Source: Yarrowia lipolytica (Eukaryota > Ascomycota > Dipodascomycetes > Dipodascales). Taken from it: a stretch of DNA of 64,000 nt. Position numbers and translations under genes: made by a program. This document shows, piece after piece, positions 41,905 to 53,689 of this stretch. The stretch's first letter is position 1. Each line of letters begins with the position of its first letter. The notes beneath the pieces are model-generated. The model was given only the letters and a program-made list of their open reading frames with translations, was not told the DNA's origin and did not search any database. The stretch spans positions 1,302,001 to 1,366,000 of the forward strand of contig NC_090771.1 in assembly GCF_001761485.1 (NCBI RefSeq), read 5' to 3'.

Positions 41905-44900
41905 ATGCCATACATTCCTCCTGGAAGACAGCGATCGTCGTCTCTGCCATTTTTGCACGCCATCCCCCGGTGGCTGTCGATGGACGAGGCGGAAGAACGA
42001 GAGCAGCAACAGTCTGAAAATACCCGCAAGAACGCCCGCAGTTTTGCGGCGTCGCTGTTCCGCCGACACAAAAGCGAGTCGAGTGCCGACAACGCCGACA
42101 GCACTGACAACAGCCCCGGCCCAGCCTCTGTCTCGTCATGTTCGTCTTCTTCTACATCAGACCATTCAGATAACCTACTTAGCGCCGCTAACCCCGACAT
42201 GAGTGACGCGACCCTGTGCACTCCCAGTGCAAGTGATGGTGCAAGTGAAGATGCAAGTGCGGCGCTGGGCCGCGGTAATGGAGCTACCGACACCACCGTT
42301 GCTACCGAGGGACAGGCCCACGATAATTTCGGTGGCGATGGCGACAAGGACTCTGCCATGCCACGTGATTCACCAGAAACGCACCCCATCATGGAGGGAC
42401 GACTTCGGAGTCTTTTCCGGAATAGAGTTGGTGAGTTTTCCGTCGGACAATTTTTTTTGGGACCGGATTTTGGCACTGATTTGATGGATATTGGGACAAA
42501 TTTTCAACAGTTGAACCTGACTGTTGAGCATGAGGGGAAGACTCAAAGATAACGCGTATGAAACAGGGAGTCTCGAGAGTGGATACGGAGGGAGCATGAG
42601 GTTTGGATAGATAAGCAGTCTAGAGAAGGAAGGCGTGAGGGGAAATGAAGTTGTTCACTTTTCATCAGTGGGACTTTTATTTCTTGTCCACAACAACTTC
42701 TGATCTTTACACCAATATTTTGTCCTTTTCCTATCTCTTCGCTCGTCCTGCGTTTTGCTGCATTTTTTTTTCTCTCTTCTCTCGCTCTCATGATCCTTGT
42801 CTTTTTCATTTTGCGTTCTTCTAGCTTTGCGTTTTTCCGTGTCTCCGCCCCTTGCCACGATCACTAGATCACTAACTCCAGATAAAAGCAACTCATGCAG
42901 CACTTCGTGGCCAAATGCTGGTCATGCACCGCAAACAAAGACAAGGTTTGAACAAGCACAAGAGTTAATTGCAAGAAAAGTTAATTTGGGTAAAGACGAA
43001 ATAGACACAGGTGCTGAGCAAAAGACACAAAACCAAGTGGATTCCTCGCACCCTTCCGTCTCATCTCATCCCAACTCTTCTTGTTCGCCACTCTCAAACG
43101 ACAACAAGTCTGCAACAACTCACGACAAGCATAGCTCCGCCAACAGCCCGGACAACGACATGGTAGCTCTCACATCCACTACCATCACCGGCGAGCCTGC
43201 GTCACAGTTGCACAAAACCACCGTCACCACACAACCTGCCACATCCAGTGCCACAAACACAAACACGGCTGCTATCGACATTAATGGCTCTGCTAAACGC
43301 GCATCCGATGAGATCGATCCTCTGGACACCGGGCTGGGGCTCTCCAAGTCTCCCAGCTCGTCTTCACTTGGCTCTCTGTCGTCGCTCAGCTCCCTGGCTT
43401 CTCTGAGCTCGCTCACTAACGGTACGGGCCCTATTTCCTCCACCCTCAGTCAGCTCAGAAAGCCCGCATCGACCGCAACAGCCACATCTACCTCTAACAA
43501 CACCCCCCAGCATACTAACGAAAAGGTCCCCAGCAACAAAACCATCACATCTGCCGCAAAGACCACCATCACAGCACCCTCCCTCGACAAGGAAGGCCCC
43601 ATTGTGTTCGACTCAGCGGCCCTCAGCGACTCGGACTCGGAGGCCAAGACCCCTGCTGCTACTGCTGCCGCCTCGGCCAAGTCAGCCGCGTCTCGACGAG
43701 CCGAACGACCCTCACTGACGCGAACCACTTCGTCGCCAGGCTTGGAGAAACGCGACTTTGTGCCTCCCATCAACACCGCTCCTGAGACCCCCGCACCCGA
43801 CTCTCCTGTGACCGAAACCATGGTTCTCACACGTGCAGGCTCTTCTGAGGACGTGCCCTCGACCGTCTTCTCTTGCCCCGACTCTCTCACCTCGCCTGAG
43901 CGACGGTCCTCAATTCTCACACAGCTGCAGATGCCTGTGTCGCCCTCAATCATCCGAAAGAAGTCTGGCGAGCTGGTCAAGTCTTCGCTTAAGCTGTCGT
44001 CGCTAGTGCGAAACAAGTCTATGCCTGAGTCGTCCATGAAGAGCGCCGCGGCTCAGGCCATCAAAAACGTGCATTTCGACCAGAAGCTGGAGCATGTGCG
44101 ACACTTCCTCAACTCTGACCGTCCTCAGGCCGTGGCCGACGGTTCTGTGAAGCCTCGACCCCACCACCACAACCACAACGGTGTGGGTACTTTCCAATGG
44201 CGAGATGACGACTCGTCTTCGGACGAGGACGACCTCCGAAAGGGCTACGATAAGTACATTGCCCGGACCGAGTGGTCGCTGTCGACCCCCAACTTCCCTG
44301 CTGTTCCTGGCCCCAAGCCCCACTCTGGTGAGCCGGACCCCATGGTGTACCTGGAAAACCTATTTCTATCTGCCGACAAGAACAACCTGGTGGGCCATGT
44401 GGCAGTCAAGAATATTGCATTTGAGAAGCAGGTGAACGTGCGGTACTCGCTGGACTACTGGCAGACGGTGTCTCAGGTGGACGCGACCTATAACGATGAC
44501 GCCCGCAAGAAGCTCAAGGATATGGGCTACGACCGATTCACCTTCTCTATCAACATGAACTTGTTGCCTCAGCACATTCTGACCCAGAAGCCCATGCATC
44601 TGTGTGTCCGGTACACTGCCAACGGCACCGAGTATTGGGACAACAACGGGTTCCAGAACTTCCAACTAGATTTCAAGCGGGTGCCCAAGCCCCAACGAGG
44701 CCCTGGCCGGTTCCATAACCGATCCAAGACGGAGTATGGTGTTGGCTGGACACCCAAGTACTCCAAGGCCTCCTCTTCACCTGAAAAGGCCGACAAGAAT
44801 GAGAACGCGAAGCCCAGCAAGGAGCAGGAGCAGAGGGAGAACTCGAACGAGTCCTTCCTCGGCGACTTTGAGTACAAGGTGGCATCCCCCAAGGCATTTT

Positions 44901-45745
44901 CTGCCCGACGGTCTTCGGTCGACGACTCCATTCCCCTCAAATCCAAGACCAAGTCCAAGTTTCTGACCCCTCAGCGACGAAACACGGAAGACCAGCGAAA
45001 CCTGTTTTCTCGCTACGATTTCGGTAACTCATTCCGACAAAAGACGCCCGAGCGACCCTCTGCCAAGGTTGCTTCCTCCGCCAACAGCAAGCCCAAGGCC
45101 AACGCCTCGTCCGAGGCCCCCTCCAAAATTGTGCCTGCCTCTTCTTCCAGCGGCTCTTCCGACGAGTCGAGCCAAGACTCTTCTAACCAGTCTTCATCCA
45201 ACAGCTCCCCTCCCACCACGGCTGGTACCGGTGTTGGTGGAGCTGGTGAAATGGAGAGCGCGGAGATGAAGAAAGCGCCCAGCATTGGCAACTTGGCTGC
45301 AGTCATGACTGGCGGAGTCAAGCCTGAAGTCGACTCGCCCTCTTACCAGGAGATGATTAACAAGTACTGTTTCTTTGGCTCTGCTCCCAAGACGGAGGAG
45401 CCCGAACACTACTTTGTTCCCGGCCACGCGCACAGTGGCTCCATCAGCAGCACCTCGTCGACTTCGTCTGAAGACTCCATTTTAGGCATGCGGCCCCAGC
45501 AGCCCTCTTATGTGCAATCCAAAATGTCGTCCTTTTCCTCGGCCCTGAGCTCTGCCTGGCCTTGGAACGGCAACGGGAGTGGCGCCTCGAGCACCGCCAC
45601 GACTCCCACCGGAGGTGAGTACGTCGGCCCCACCACGCTAGATGGTAGCCTGCGTTCTCCCACCCCCACTCTTGGTTCCAGCCCCACCGGCAGCTGTCTG
45701 GAATCGTCCTCGCCTGTTGGCTGGGCCAAGGGTGTTGAAGTATAG
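41905..45745 (+). CDS. Glycogen-targeting regulatory subunit of protein phosphatase 1 (GAC1/PIG1 type)
   Basis: Brings the phosphatase Glc7/PP1 to glycogen and glycogen synthase. Exons 41905-42430 and 42882-45745 join in frame to give 1129 residues. The N-terminus MPYIPPGRQRSSSLPFLH is the short signature seen at the start of fungal Gac1-like proteins. An RVxF-type PP1 docking site (KNVHFD) lies at about 569. A CBM21 carbohydrate-binding domain follows at about 662-779, with NVRYSLDYWQTV, YDRFTFSINM and YWDNNGFQNFQLDF. The rest is Ser/Thr/Pro-rich and disordered, with many possible phosphosites. The domain assignment is strong; which of the Gac1/Pig1 paralogues it matches cannot be told. A CA-rich leader and TACTGTACTCT repeats precede the ATG. 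Confidence 0.88.
42431..42881 (+). other. Intron of the PP1 glycogen-targeting subunit gene
   Basis: The donor GTGAGT is at 42431, with branch and acceptor CACTAACTCCAG ending at 42881. The exons join in phase 1 to give LFRNRV-DKSNSC and a single frame of 1130 codons including the stop. Neither exon frame alone has both the family N-terminus and the CBM21 domain. Confidence 0.85.
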
Positions 45746-46319
45746 AAAGCTCCACTGATGTAAGGTATTTATTGTTTGCATGAACTTCCGAGAGCTGTAG
45801 CATCCAGTACAAGTGCTGTTATCATTAATTTAGTTAGGTTTAGTTGAAAATATTTTGCAGGTTGTAAGTTTCGTATAATTTAGAGATATCAAGAAGAGTA
45901 GACTAGATCCGAACTCTGATGCCAGCCACAGAACGAGAAATACTGGCTGGAATGGCATTGATATTGGTATCAGAATGATATTTCAGCGGTGTAGAATATG
46001 ATGGAGTTTCTTTGATTCACGTGGGGTCAAAATTGAAGGTGTTAGGACGATTTTCGTCGATTACGTAATGTGGATGAGTGAGTCTCAACGCGGCAGTTTC
46101 GGAAATATGGTAACTATGACTAATCCCAGTGACATAATCTAGGCTGGAGTCTCATCATCTACTAAAAAAAGCCCACTTTTTCTCTCCTTCAGTCGAATCG
46201 TATGATGTAGAACTGAGAAATTAAGGTTCGCGAGTCGGCCGAGATTGTGCAGTCCACTGTTGGCGTGCATCTCATATATATGCAGTCATTCTCATCACTA
46301 CAATCACATCCAATTTGAC
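45746..46319. other. Intergenic region, nothing specific identified
   Basis: 574 bases: the 3' flank of the PP1 subunit gene and the promoter of the nitronate monooxygenase gene. A CACGTGG motif lies near 46019. A CATCTCATATATATGC sequence about 52 bases before the ATG may serve as the TATA region. Confidence 0.5.
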
Positions 46320-47354
46320 ATGAATCGACTCCAGATTTTGAAGGGCAAGATATTCCAGGCCCCAATGGCTGGTGCGACGAATCCTGCGTTTGTGGCCAAG
46401 AGCAGCAATCTGGGATTTGTGGGCAATCTCGGGTGTGGATACATGATGCCGTCTAAGATCAGTGAGGGCATTGAGGAGATCAAGAAGGAGACAAGCAAGC
46501 CGTTTGGAATCAATTTGTTTGTAACAAAGGGGGTTCCTGACTATGAGTCGGTGGTTTCCTCGGACAAGAGCATTTTGAAGGCCATTGAGACAGTCTATGC
46601 TTCTGCAGATGTGTCTTTCAGTGCTCCTTCGTATCCGTCCTGTGTTCCTCCTTTTGACAAGCAGCTCGAGGCAGTGTTGCAAAACCCGCCTCCCATTGTC
46701 TCCTTTACTTTTGGAATCATCTCTGCGGATCAGGTGGAGCAGTTGCATGCCAAAAACATTATTGTTATTGGCACAGCTACAAACAGAGAAGAGGCTGTTT
46801 CCTGGAAGCAGGCTGGGGCTGATGCCGTTGTTCTGCAGGGCCGAGAGGCTGGTGGTCATCGAGGAACGTGGATTGGGCCTGAAAAAGATAGTTTGTTCAA
46901 GCTGGACGAGTTGATTGAGGCCACCAAGGACGTGGACATTCCTATTATTCCTGCTGGAGGAGTTGCTACTATTCAGAGAGCCAAAGTTCTTCAACAGAAC
47001 CCCCGAGTGCTTGCGGTCACTGTAGGAACCGCCCTGCTCATGTCCCACGAGTCTCCTCTCTGTGCGGCTCACAAGAAGCATTTTGTTGAGCTGTCTCAGC
47101 CGTCTCAGGTCGCCAACACTTTCGCCTTCTCTGGCAAGATGGCCAAGGGTGCCAGAAACGGCGTGTTTGACGAGCTGGAGAACAAGTACTATCCTTATCC
47201 GATTCAGCATTACTTGACAAGTGGTCTACGAGCTGAGGCTGCCAAGCAGCAGAAGACAGACTATTTGGCAATGTGGTGCGGAGATGGAGTGGTTGAGAGA
47301 AGTGAGTTGAAATCTCTGGAGGAGTTGGCCAAGGAGTTTGAAGTAGAGAAGTAG
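46320..47354 (+). CDS. Nitronate monooxygenase (2-nitropropane dioxygenase family)
   Basis: An FMN-dependent TIM-barrel enzyme that oxidises alkyl nitronates such as propionate 3-nitronate, a toxic nitro compound, to carbonyl products; cytosolic or peroxisomal. The first ATG gives 344 residues, usual for the family. Motifs visible are APMAGATNPAF near the N-terminus (flavin site), PPPIVSFTFG, the LQGREAGGHRG signature, and IPAGGVAT (phosphate binding). There is no targeting peptide and no C-terminal peroxisome signal (the end is KEFEVEK). No neighbouring gene suggests a pathway, so the natural substrate is inferred from the family. Confidence 0.9.
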   Translation: MNRLQILKGKIFQAPMAGATNPAFVAKSSNLGFVGNLGCGYMMPSKISEGIEEIKKETSKPFGINLFVTKGVPDYESVVSSDKSILKAIETVYASADVSFSAPSYPSCVPPFDKQLEAVLQNPPPIVSFTFGIISADQVEQLHAKNIIVIGTATNREEAVSWKQAGADAVVLQGREAGGHRGTWIGPEKDSLFKLDELIEATKDVDIPIIPAGGVATIQRAKVLQQNPRVLAVTVGTALLMSHESPLCAAHKKHFVELSQPSQVANTFAFSGKMAKGARNGVFDELENKYYPYPIQHYLTSGLRAEAAKQQKTDYLAMWCGDGVVERSELKSLEELAKEFEVEK

Positions 47355-50300
47355 TTGAACAGATATATGTTAGTTCGAACCCACGGTGTCTTCTGTACAA
47401 TGGAAGTCAGCTTGTACATACTTAGTGTATAGTGCCATCATGAATGAATGCCACTGGGTGAATGGCTAGCTTTAGCTCAAAAGAATGATACAGTACCATG
47501 ACATATAGAGCAATAGATAGGTCTTAGACCGCGATTTTTACATCGTTTTACGTCGGCAACGAGCTGTTAACTTCAACTAGTGTTTCTTTCCCTGTATATG
47601 GACATTAATGCTATGAGTGTCAAAAAGCTACCATTCCAACCGAGACTTGGCTGCACGTCGTAAAACACCTCATTTGACCCATTCAAGCCAGTCTGCACTT
47701 CCTATTTCAGCCCTCAGGAGCTGTTTCACGGACTTACCGAGGGTGGTATGGTTTGAACCTCTTCGAGTATAGTTTGAGGCACAGAATGGTAACCGCTACC
47801 TCGACTTTTTGTACTTGGCAAAGGTATTTCTGTCTCAAGATTGCTCGCGTCTCACATGCCTTCCCCGGAATGAAATGCCATCCAATGTCTTCTGTACGCC
47901 AGGGGTGCGAGAGTATACGAGTGATTTACGAGTGTCTGAGATGGTACGTGAGAGACGCCGAGTAGTTATCTCGCAATGTGGAGTTATCAACGGACTCTGG
48001 TGACAGTTAGCACCTCTCTGAACATGTTTGCAACTTTTTCACTTCATAAAAGCCTAGATTGCTACCCTCACACTCCAACCCCAGAATGTCTAAATAGACC
48101 TAGGTACGGACTATCAATAGGTCGGCTAGCATCATCTATAGCCCGGCTATTAAGAGCAAAGATGTGATGCGCTTGATAAGCAGTCGGCGGTAAAGACTTG
48201 TCCACCACAAGTCCAAAGAACGACCTTGCGCAGACCCACAGACCCACAGACCCCACTTTACGGAATGCACCTTGAGCGTGTCTGAGACATGTCTTGCTAC
48301 TTGAGCGACATGTAAGCGCTTTGGAAGCGGCAACATCTAAAGTCTGTGTTAATCCGATACATGTGATTCCCGGTCGCGTCTCGGACACCACATATGTGAG
48401 CTACAAGTACTCGTACAAGTTCAAATGTCTCATTTCCCCACACCTTCCTGCTCTACGTTGATGAAAATGTCTCAGAGGGCTGGAAGGTCGCACCGGCTGC
48501 AGACTTGTCCACCTCCAATCTATCTATCCCCATCATGTCTCCATCATGTCCCCATTAATCTCCCACAGCAACCTCTGTCCGGACATTGTAGTATCTACGT
48601 CGTACATCCGTCGCCATAATTTCTTGTTTCAACTTTGTGCCTATCTATCGCCTCCATCACACGGCCAACTATCATCTAACTAACTTCTCCACATATACTT
48701 AACCTACAGACCAAACTCTAAAAACAGTGGTACATGACATGAACCCTACCAAAAGTCTAAACGTCTTCCTTGCTAATTGTAACTTTACTGTATCATCGAC
48801 GATCGAATAATGAGCACAAGAGCCCAACTATGATGCGGGTGGCCAAAAGATACCCCTTATACACAATCGCTCTGTTTAATAAGCATATTTCGCCGCTTAC
48901 GAGGCTAAAAAACGCGTAAAAGCGGGATGCATGGCTCACTTTAACCCCCCCGGATAATCTTGGCGTCTCCGAAAATCGCGGCAGGCCCAAAATGTGGTTT
49001 CCGCGCCGTGCAGCAAACCTGTGTGAACCGCACATGCCAGAAACTTTTTTCATAATGTCACGTCCAGGTGATTAGGTTAGGGTTAGGGCAGGCTGAATGC
49101 GTAGCAGAGTCTAGAAGCAGGGTTTCGAAGGTTAAGGTTTTAATTAACTTTGTGTTACTAAGCCGCATAATAGTTGTACAGGAGAAAAAATATTTTTTTG
49201 GTTAGGTTTTGTTGGGTTTTGTTGATGACTGAGTGTGTGAACTTGAAGGGTGGCTCGGGAATGTAGTAAGGGGTGGTCACGTGGTGCGATCACGTGATGG
49301 GAGAAGTGTTGGTTTGGATGAGTGAGTAGCTGATTTCAAACTAAACTGACCTGTATACGAGATATTTTCAAGTAATTAGTAAGGTGTCTTGCGTGGGTTA
49401 GTTGGCTGTTGAGCTACAGTAACTATATCTAATCAATAATACTTATGATCTTCAATACGAACTGGTAGGTCTTGTGTAAAGTCGGAGAGCATGATAAAGC
49501 TCAGATATGGGGAACCAATCACCAAAGAGAACACTAGTTTTGTATGGCTGATTTTGAAAACAAATAAATCATAGTATGTACTTCTATTGACTCACTTCCC
49601 TCTCTCTCGGTGTGGGTGTATAGCTTAGTATATATGTCTTAGTATATATGTATGTACTGTATGTATTGATGCCAGATTGTACAATGAGAACTCCACGAGA
49701 AAACTAGCACCTCTGGGGTCGGCTTAGGGAATCTACAATAACGACCAGAGATGGTAGTAGGGAATTGCGAGGTTGGTAGTACTGTACGGTTTTGGGGAGG
49801 GAGTGCGGGCGAAGATGGTGGTGAGTAGTAGACGTGGGCGTCTCAAACAAGTTAACGATTGGACTTTCTACTGGATAACCAGGTATTGAATTCCAAGAAT
49901 TCCATTGTGAACAGCTGGGGGTCGCCAGTATTGGTTTTTGAGCTGTTGTGGGCTCCTACGATTCCATCGAATTGATTGTTGATGAAGAGAGACGTTGGAA
50001 AACTTGACAATCATATATATCTTGAAGTCGTCTGTATATGTTACTTTAGTAGCAGATAAAGGGTAATGAAAGGATTCGTTGTGAGTATCAATGGTAGGAG
50101 TATTGTACTTAAAGCACTTCATGATCCCCTACAGTTTATCCAAATGTATCCATTATGTATGTACTATAACAGTAAAGATACCAGTTGTTTTGTTTGGCTG
50201 GGCCGATTTTTTGTTCATACCTGATCCTTCACCACATTAATCTCAATTGAAACTTGTTTTCACGACTTTATACACAATGGATGAGGGTCTTCGGTAAGGT

Positions 50301-51658
50301 ATCAGCGATATATCTGCCTGGTTCAGTGTACATGCCGTGTAGACACTACGAACTCCATGTACATACATGTCATTTATCGCTGCTTCCTATTTCGATTCTA
50401 CACTCACGAACAAGAACATTCTGGACCTCCTGATTGGTGTCCGGGGAACCACCCTGGGAAGAGCTGGACTAACCATTGAGGTAGATGGAGCCATACAGTT
50501 ACTGGTGAGAACTGGTGATATAACTAGAAGAGCTTCACGGTCCTACTACGCCAGCACTGGTCCTCGTTCAGTGCACCTGCTGTAAGTCTAGAGCCACTTG
50601 TACTTCTCACCTTGACCAATAAGGGAACTCGAGATGACTAACCACAGTCGTAAGATTAATTGCCCGTCTGATGATTGTCAGCGTATCAGTGAATACTTCT
50701 TTAGCTGCCTCAAAAGCAATTTTCAGAATAGTGAGTCTGTCTTATCATGGGCTATAAGTACTTGAGGAGGATTAGATGACTAGCAGACAGTTACAACTAG
50801 TATACAAATATTGTATAGCGGAAGATCTGTGACACCAAATGAGAATCTTTTGAATAACTGATACATTTTATATAACGAATACATTAGCGACTTCCGCATC
50901 ACTTGCTAGGGATGTTTCGACACCGTAACCCCAATCAATGGAGATTAGGATAGAACACAATATCAGACCAGGGAAATCCACTTACTGAGTGGAATCACCA
51001 CCACGAAACAGAACAAGTTCTCTCCAGTCAGCAGAATCATCATCCCACAATAGCAGACCACTGGAATTGCGACACACTACAATGCGATCCACTAGAATAG
51101 CGCGCCACCACAACAGTGAATAACTCTTCAACCAGGAGCCATCAAGAAGACAACCAATCGACCTCCCTACACCCCAAACCCGAGCTGAGCCTTTATATTA
51201 TCATCACACCCGTCACGTGACTCAACAATCACCGAGTCAAGGTCCGTCGCCGTGTGAAGTCACGTGACCAACCTTCTTTCGCATCCCGCGCCTCGCCAAT
51301 GACTAAGCTATACATGGATTATGCAAGGTTGACTCAACTTATTTTTGCTGTTGATTTCCAGAATGTTCTATTTGGGATTTTGGAAAATTTGAAAGGGCCA
51401 TAAGGGGGGGAAACAGTCTGAAAATATCGTTGAAATGTGATTGCAGCGGTTAATTCACCTCTACCGCTTCTTATTGTCTTTTCAGCCACGCCAAAACCCC
51501 CAACTCCAAGGGTTACCCTACTGCATATGCAGATCGAAGCAAATCAAAATTATTTCCAAGTACATATACTCTTGATTGTGCAGCACCAGAGAGACGGTAC
51601 AACAATACGATAACAAATCGACAAATCGTCACCAAGCCTTCAATCTACAAAAATCAAC
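47355..51658. other. Gene-poor region of about 4.3 kb
   Basis: No open frame longer than about 107 codons. It contains a telobox-like AGGTTAGGGTTAGGG at 49074-49088, paired CACGTG motifs at about 49279 and 49292, and a tentative two-exon small frame at 50367-50765. Two more CACGTGA motifs near 51216 and 51264 lie in the NMD3 promoter. TATATGT repeats occur at 49625-49660. Confidence 0.55.
50367..50765 (+). CDS. Possible small two-exon gene, unrecognised
   Basis: An ATG at 50367 opens 71 codons up to a GTAAGT donor at 50582. A CTAACCACAG acceptor ends at 50647, and the frame then runs 38 more codons to TGA at 50763-50765. The 66-base intron is short but within what this genome type allows, and it removes the stop that otherwise closes the first exon. 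The 110-residue product has no signal peptide, membrane helix or known domain. Codon use is only partly like the strong genes. This could be a lowly expressed gene or chance. Confidence 0.28.
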
Positions 51659-53353
51659 ATGGCTGACTACGACGGAACCATTACCAAGCTAATTCCCAAA
51701 CACACAGCTCCCAAGATTCTGTGCTGTCACTGTGGCAATGCCATGGTGATGCGAAACGACAGCACATCTGGAGAGGCTGGTAAGATCAATCTGGGAGTGG
51801 CCAAGAACTCGGGAGCCGCTCTGTGCGACGACTGTATCATGGCCCAGATCGACATTACTGAAAACATTCCCAAGAGCGCCGCCGAAAACATTCTGACCAT
51901 TTGCAAGAATTGCGCCAAGGTCAGCTGTCCTCCTGGCCGGGCGTGGATCATTGCGCCCCAGGAAAGCAGAGAACGTCTGGCTCTGTGTCTGAAGAAGATC
52001 AAGGGTCTGACATCTTCGGAGGTACGGCTTGTGGACGCACAGTTTCTGTGGACCGAGCCTCACAGCAGGCGTAACAAGGTCAAGGTGACTGTTCGAGGCG
52101 AGTCCCCTCAATTCCCCAACATTACTGTCCAGCAGGATTGTGTCGTGGAATTCACAGAGGGAAGTGGCCAGTGTCCCGACTGTGCCAAGAGTTTCACAGC
52201 CAACAAGTGGACGGCACAGGTGCAGGTGCGACAAAAGGTGGACCATAAGAAGACTTTTTTCTACCTTGAACAGCTCATTCTCAAGTCACGAATGGACGAC
52301 GAGTGTATCTCCATCGAGGAGGCAAGAGAGGGTCTCAACTTTCTGTTTGCCTCCAAGCATGCTGCTGCTCGGTTTTCCGAGTTTGTCGGCTCAGTGGTGC
52401 CCTGCAGAATCAAGCAGTCTGAAGAGCTGGTGAGTACAGATACTCATACCGGCCACTCCACCTTCAAGTTTACTTTCTCCATCGACATTGTTCCCATCTG
52501 TCGAGAAGACCTGATTGTGTTGAGCAAAAAGCAGGCCACTCAGATTGGTCTGTACAAATCCCGAGTGGTTCTGTGCTACAAGATCGGATCGACCATTCAT
52601 TTGATCGACCCCAACTCGCTGCGAACTGCTGATGTCACTCAGCAGCAATTCTTCCGGGACCCCTTCACTCCTGTGGTCACCTCTACTAGCGGAGGAAAGT
52701 CGTTGACTAAGTTCATGGTTCTGGACTGTGAGATCATTCTGGATCCCTCCGTGGACGTGACCGAATCCTTTTCGCATGTCTCTGCCAAGCACAAGCTTGC
52801 AGAGGTGACGTTGGCTCGAGAGTCCGATCTCGGCGTCAACGACCAGCAGTATGTCATTCGAACACACATTGGCGCCATTCTGCAGCCTGGAGACACCGCT
52901 CTAGGATACTTTATGGGTAACACAAACGTCAACCACGATGAGTGGGAGAGCATTCCCGAAGAGCAGCGTCCCGATGTTGTCTTGGTGAAGAAGTACTACG
53001 GCGAGAAGAAGAAATCTAAGAAGAGCCGAAACTGGAAGCTGCGACGAATGGCCACCGAGTATAACGAGGCCGACGACAACCAGAAGAACGCCCATCCTTC
53101 TGCACCTGGAGGAGCCGAGTACGAGGAGTTCCTCAACGAGCTGGAGCAGGATCCCGAGCTCCGAGGCCAGATTGACATGTACGCCAAGGATGTTGAGAAC
53201 GGTACTGAAGAAGGAGATGAGGATGGAGACGAGGATGGAGATGAGGATGACGGAGACTACGATGATGAGCTGGACGTCAAGCTGGACGAGCTCAAATTGG
53301 AGGACATGGATGAGGAGCATGTGGTTGAGGAAGAGGAGGTCAAGGAGGAGTAA
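51659..53353 (+). CDS. NMD3: 60S ribosomal subunit nuclear export adaptor Nmd3
   Basis: Nmd3 binds the joining face of nascent 60S subunits and recruits the exportin Crm1; it is released in the cytoplasm by Lsg1. The product is 564 residues and starts at an ATG with an A/C-rich leader. The N-terminal zinc-binding region shows repeated Cys pairs: CCHC at 22-25, LCDDC, ICKNCAKVSC and CPDC. The family core follows (FLWTEPHSRRNKVKV, TEGSGQCPDC, and CRIKQSEELVSTDTH). A basic nuclear-localisation patch (KKKSKKSRNWKLRR) precedes a very acidic tail whose hydrophobic spacing (LDVKLDELKLEDM) fits a leucine-rich export signal. All expected parts are present. Confidence 0.95.
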   Translation: MADYDGTITKLIPKHTAPKILCCHCGNAMVMRNDSTSGEAGKINLGVAKNSGAALCDDCIMAQIDITENIPKSAAENILTICKNCAKVSCPPGRAWIIAPQESRERLALCLKKIKGLTSSEVRLVDAQFLWTEPHSRRNKVKVTVRGESPQFPNITVQQDCVVEFTEGSGQCPDCAKSFTANKWTAQVQVRQKVDHKKTFFYLEQLILKSRMDDECISIEEAREGLNFLFASKHAAARFSEFVGSVVPCRIKQSEELVSTDTHTGHSTFKFTFSIDIVPICREDLIVLSKKQATQIGLYKSRVVLCYKIGSTIHLIDPNSLRTADVTQQQFFRDPFTPVVTSTSGGKSLTKFMVLDCEIILDPSVDVTESFSHVSAKHKLAEVTLARESDLGVNDQQYVIRTHIGAILQPGDTALGYFMGNTNVNHDEWESIPEEQRPDVVLVKKYYGEKKKSKKSRNWKLRRMATEYNEADDNQKNAHPSAPGGAEYEEFLNELEQDPELRGQIDMYAKDVENGTEEGDEDGDEDGDEDDGDYDDELDVKLDELKLEDMDEEHVVEEEEVKEE

Positions 53354-53689
53354 GAAAAGAGGAAACGGTGACGCACATTGGGGGTGTATAGATAATTGCA
53401 TTTATTTATAATTGTTTGTACAAGTACTTGTAGACAACTGACTTTGATTGGTCGCTCTTTATTGAAGAAGATGTTGAGCTCATAATATGTTGGTGTAACA
53501 GTTTTGACGTAGTTTAAGCACATGTACTGGTGGGATTGAGGTTTGTTGCGACAACTCTGTGTCATTTAGCACCATTATTCTCTCTTCTCAAGTCACTCCC
53601 ATACCTCTACTCGCACTTTGACATGGTCGTCTCCCTCATCTCATTTTTAGCTCAGTAATTATGCATATGTTGTCCTGCACTCCACCACC
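53354..53689. other. Intergenic spacer with an upstream open frame
   Basis: The NMD3 3' flank and BST1 leader. Two in-frame ATGs at 53661 and 53667 start a 41-codon frame that overlaps the BST1 start and ends at 53786. Confidence 0.5.

Noticed and set aside
49074-49089. Interstitial telomere or former chromosome end (GGTTAGGGTTAGGG)
   Set aside because: It has only two units and differs from the GGGTTAGTCA-type repeat known for Yarrowia telomeres. Similar short motifs recur in other promoters.
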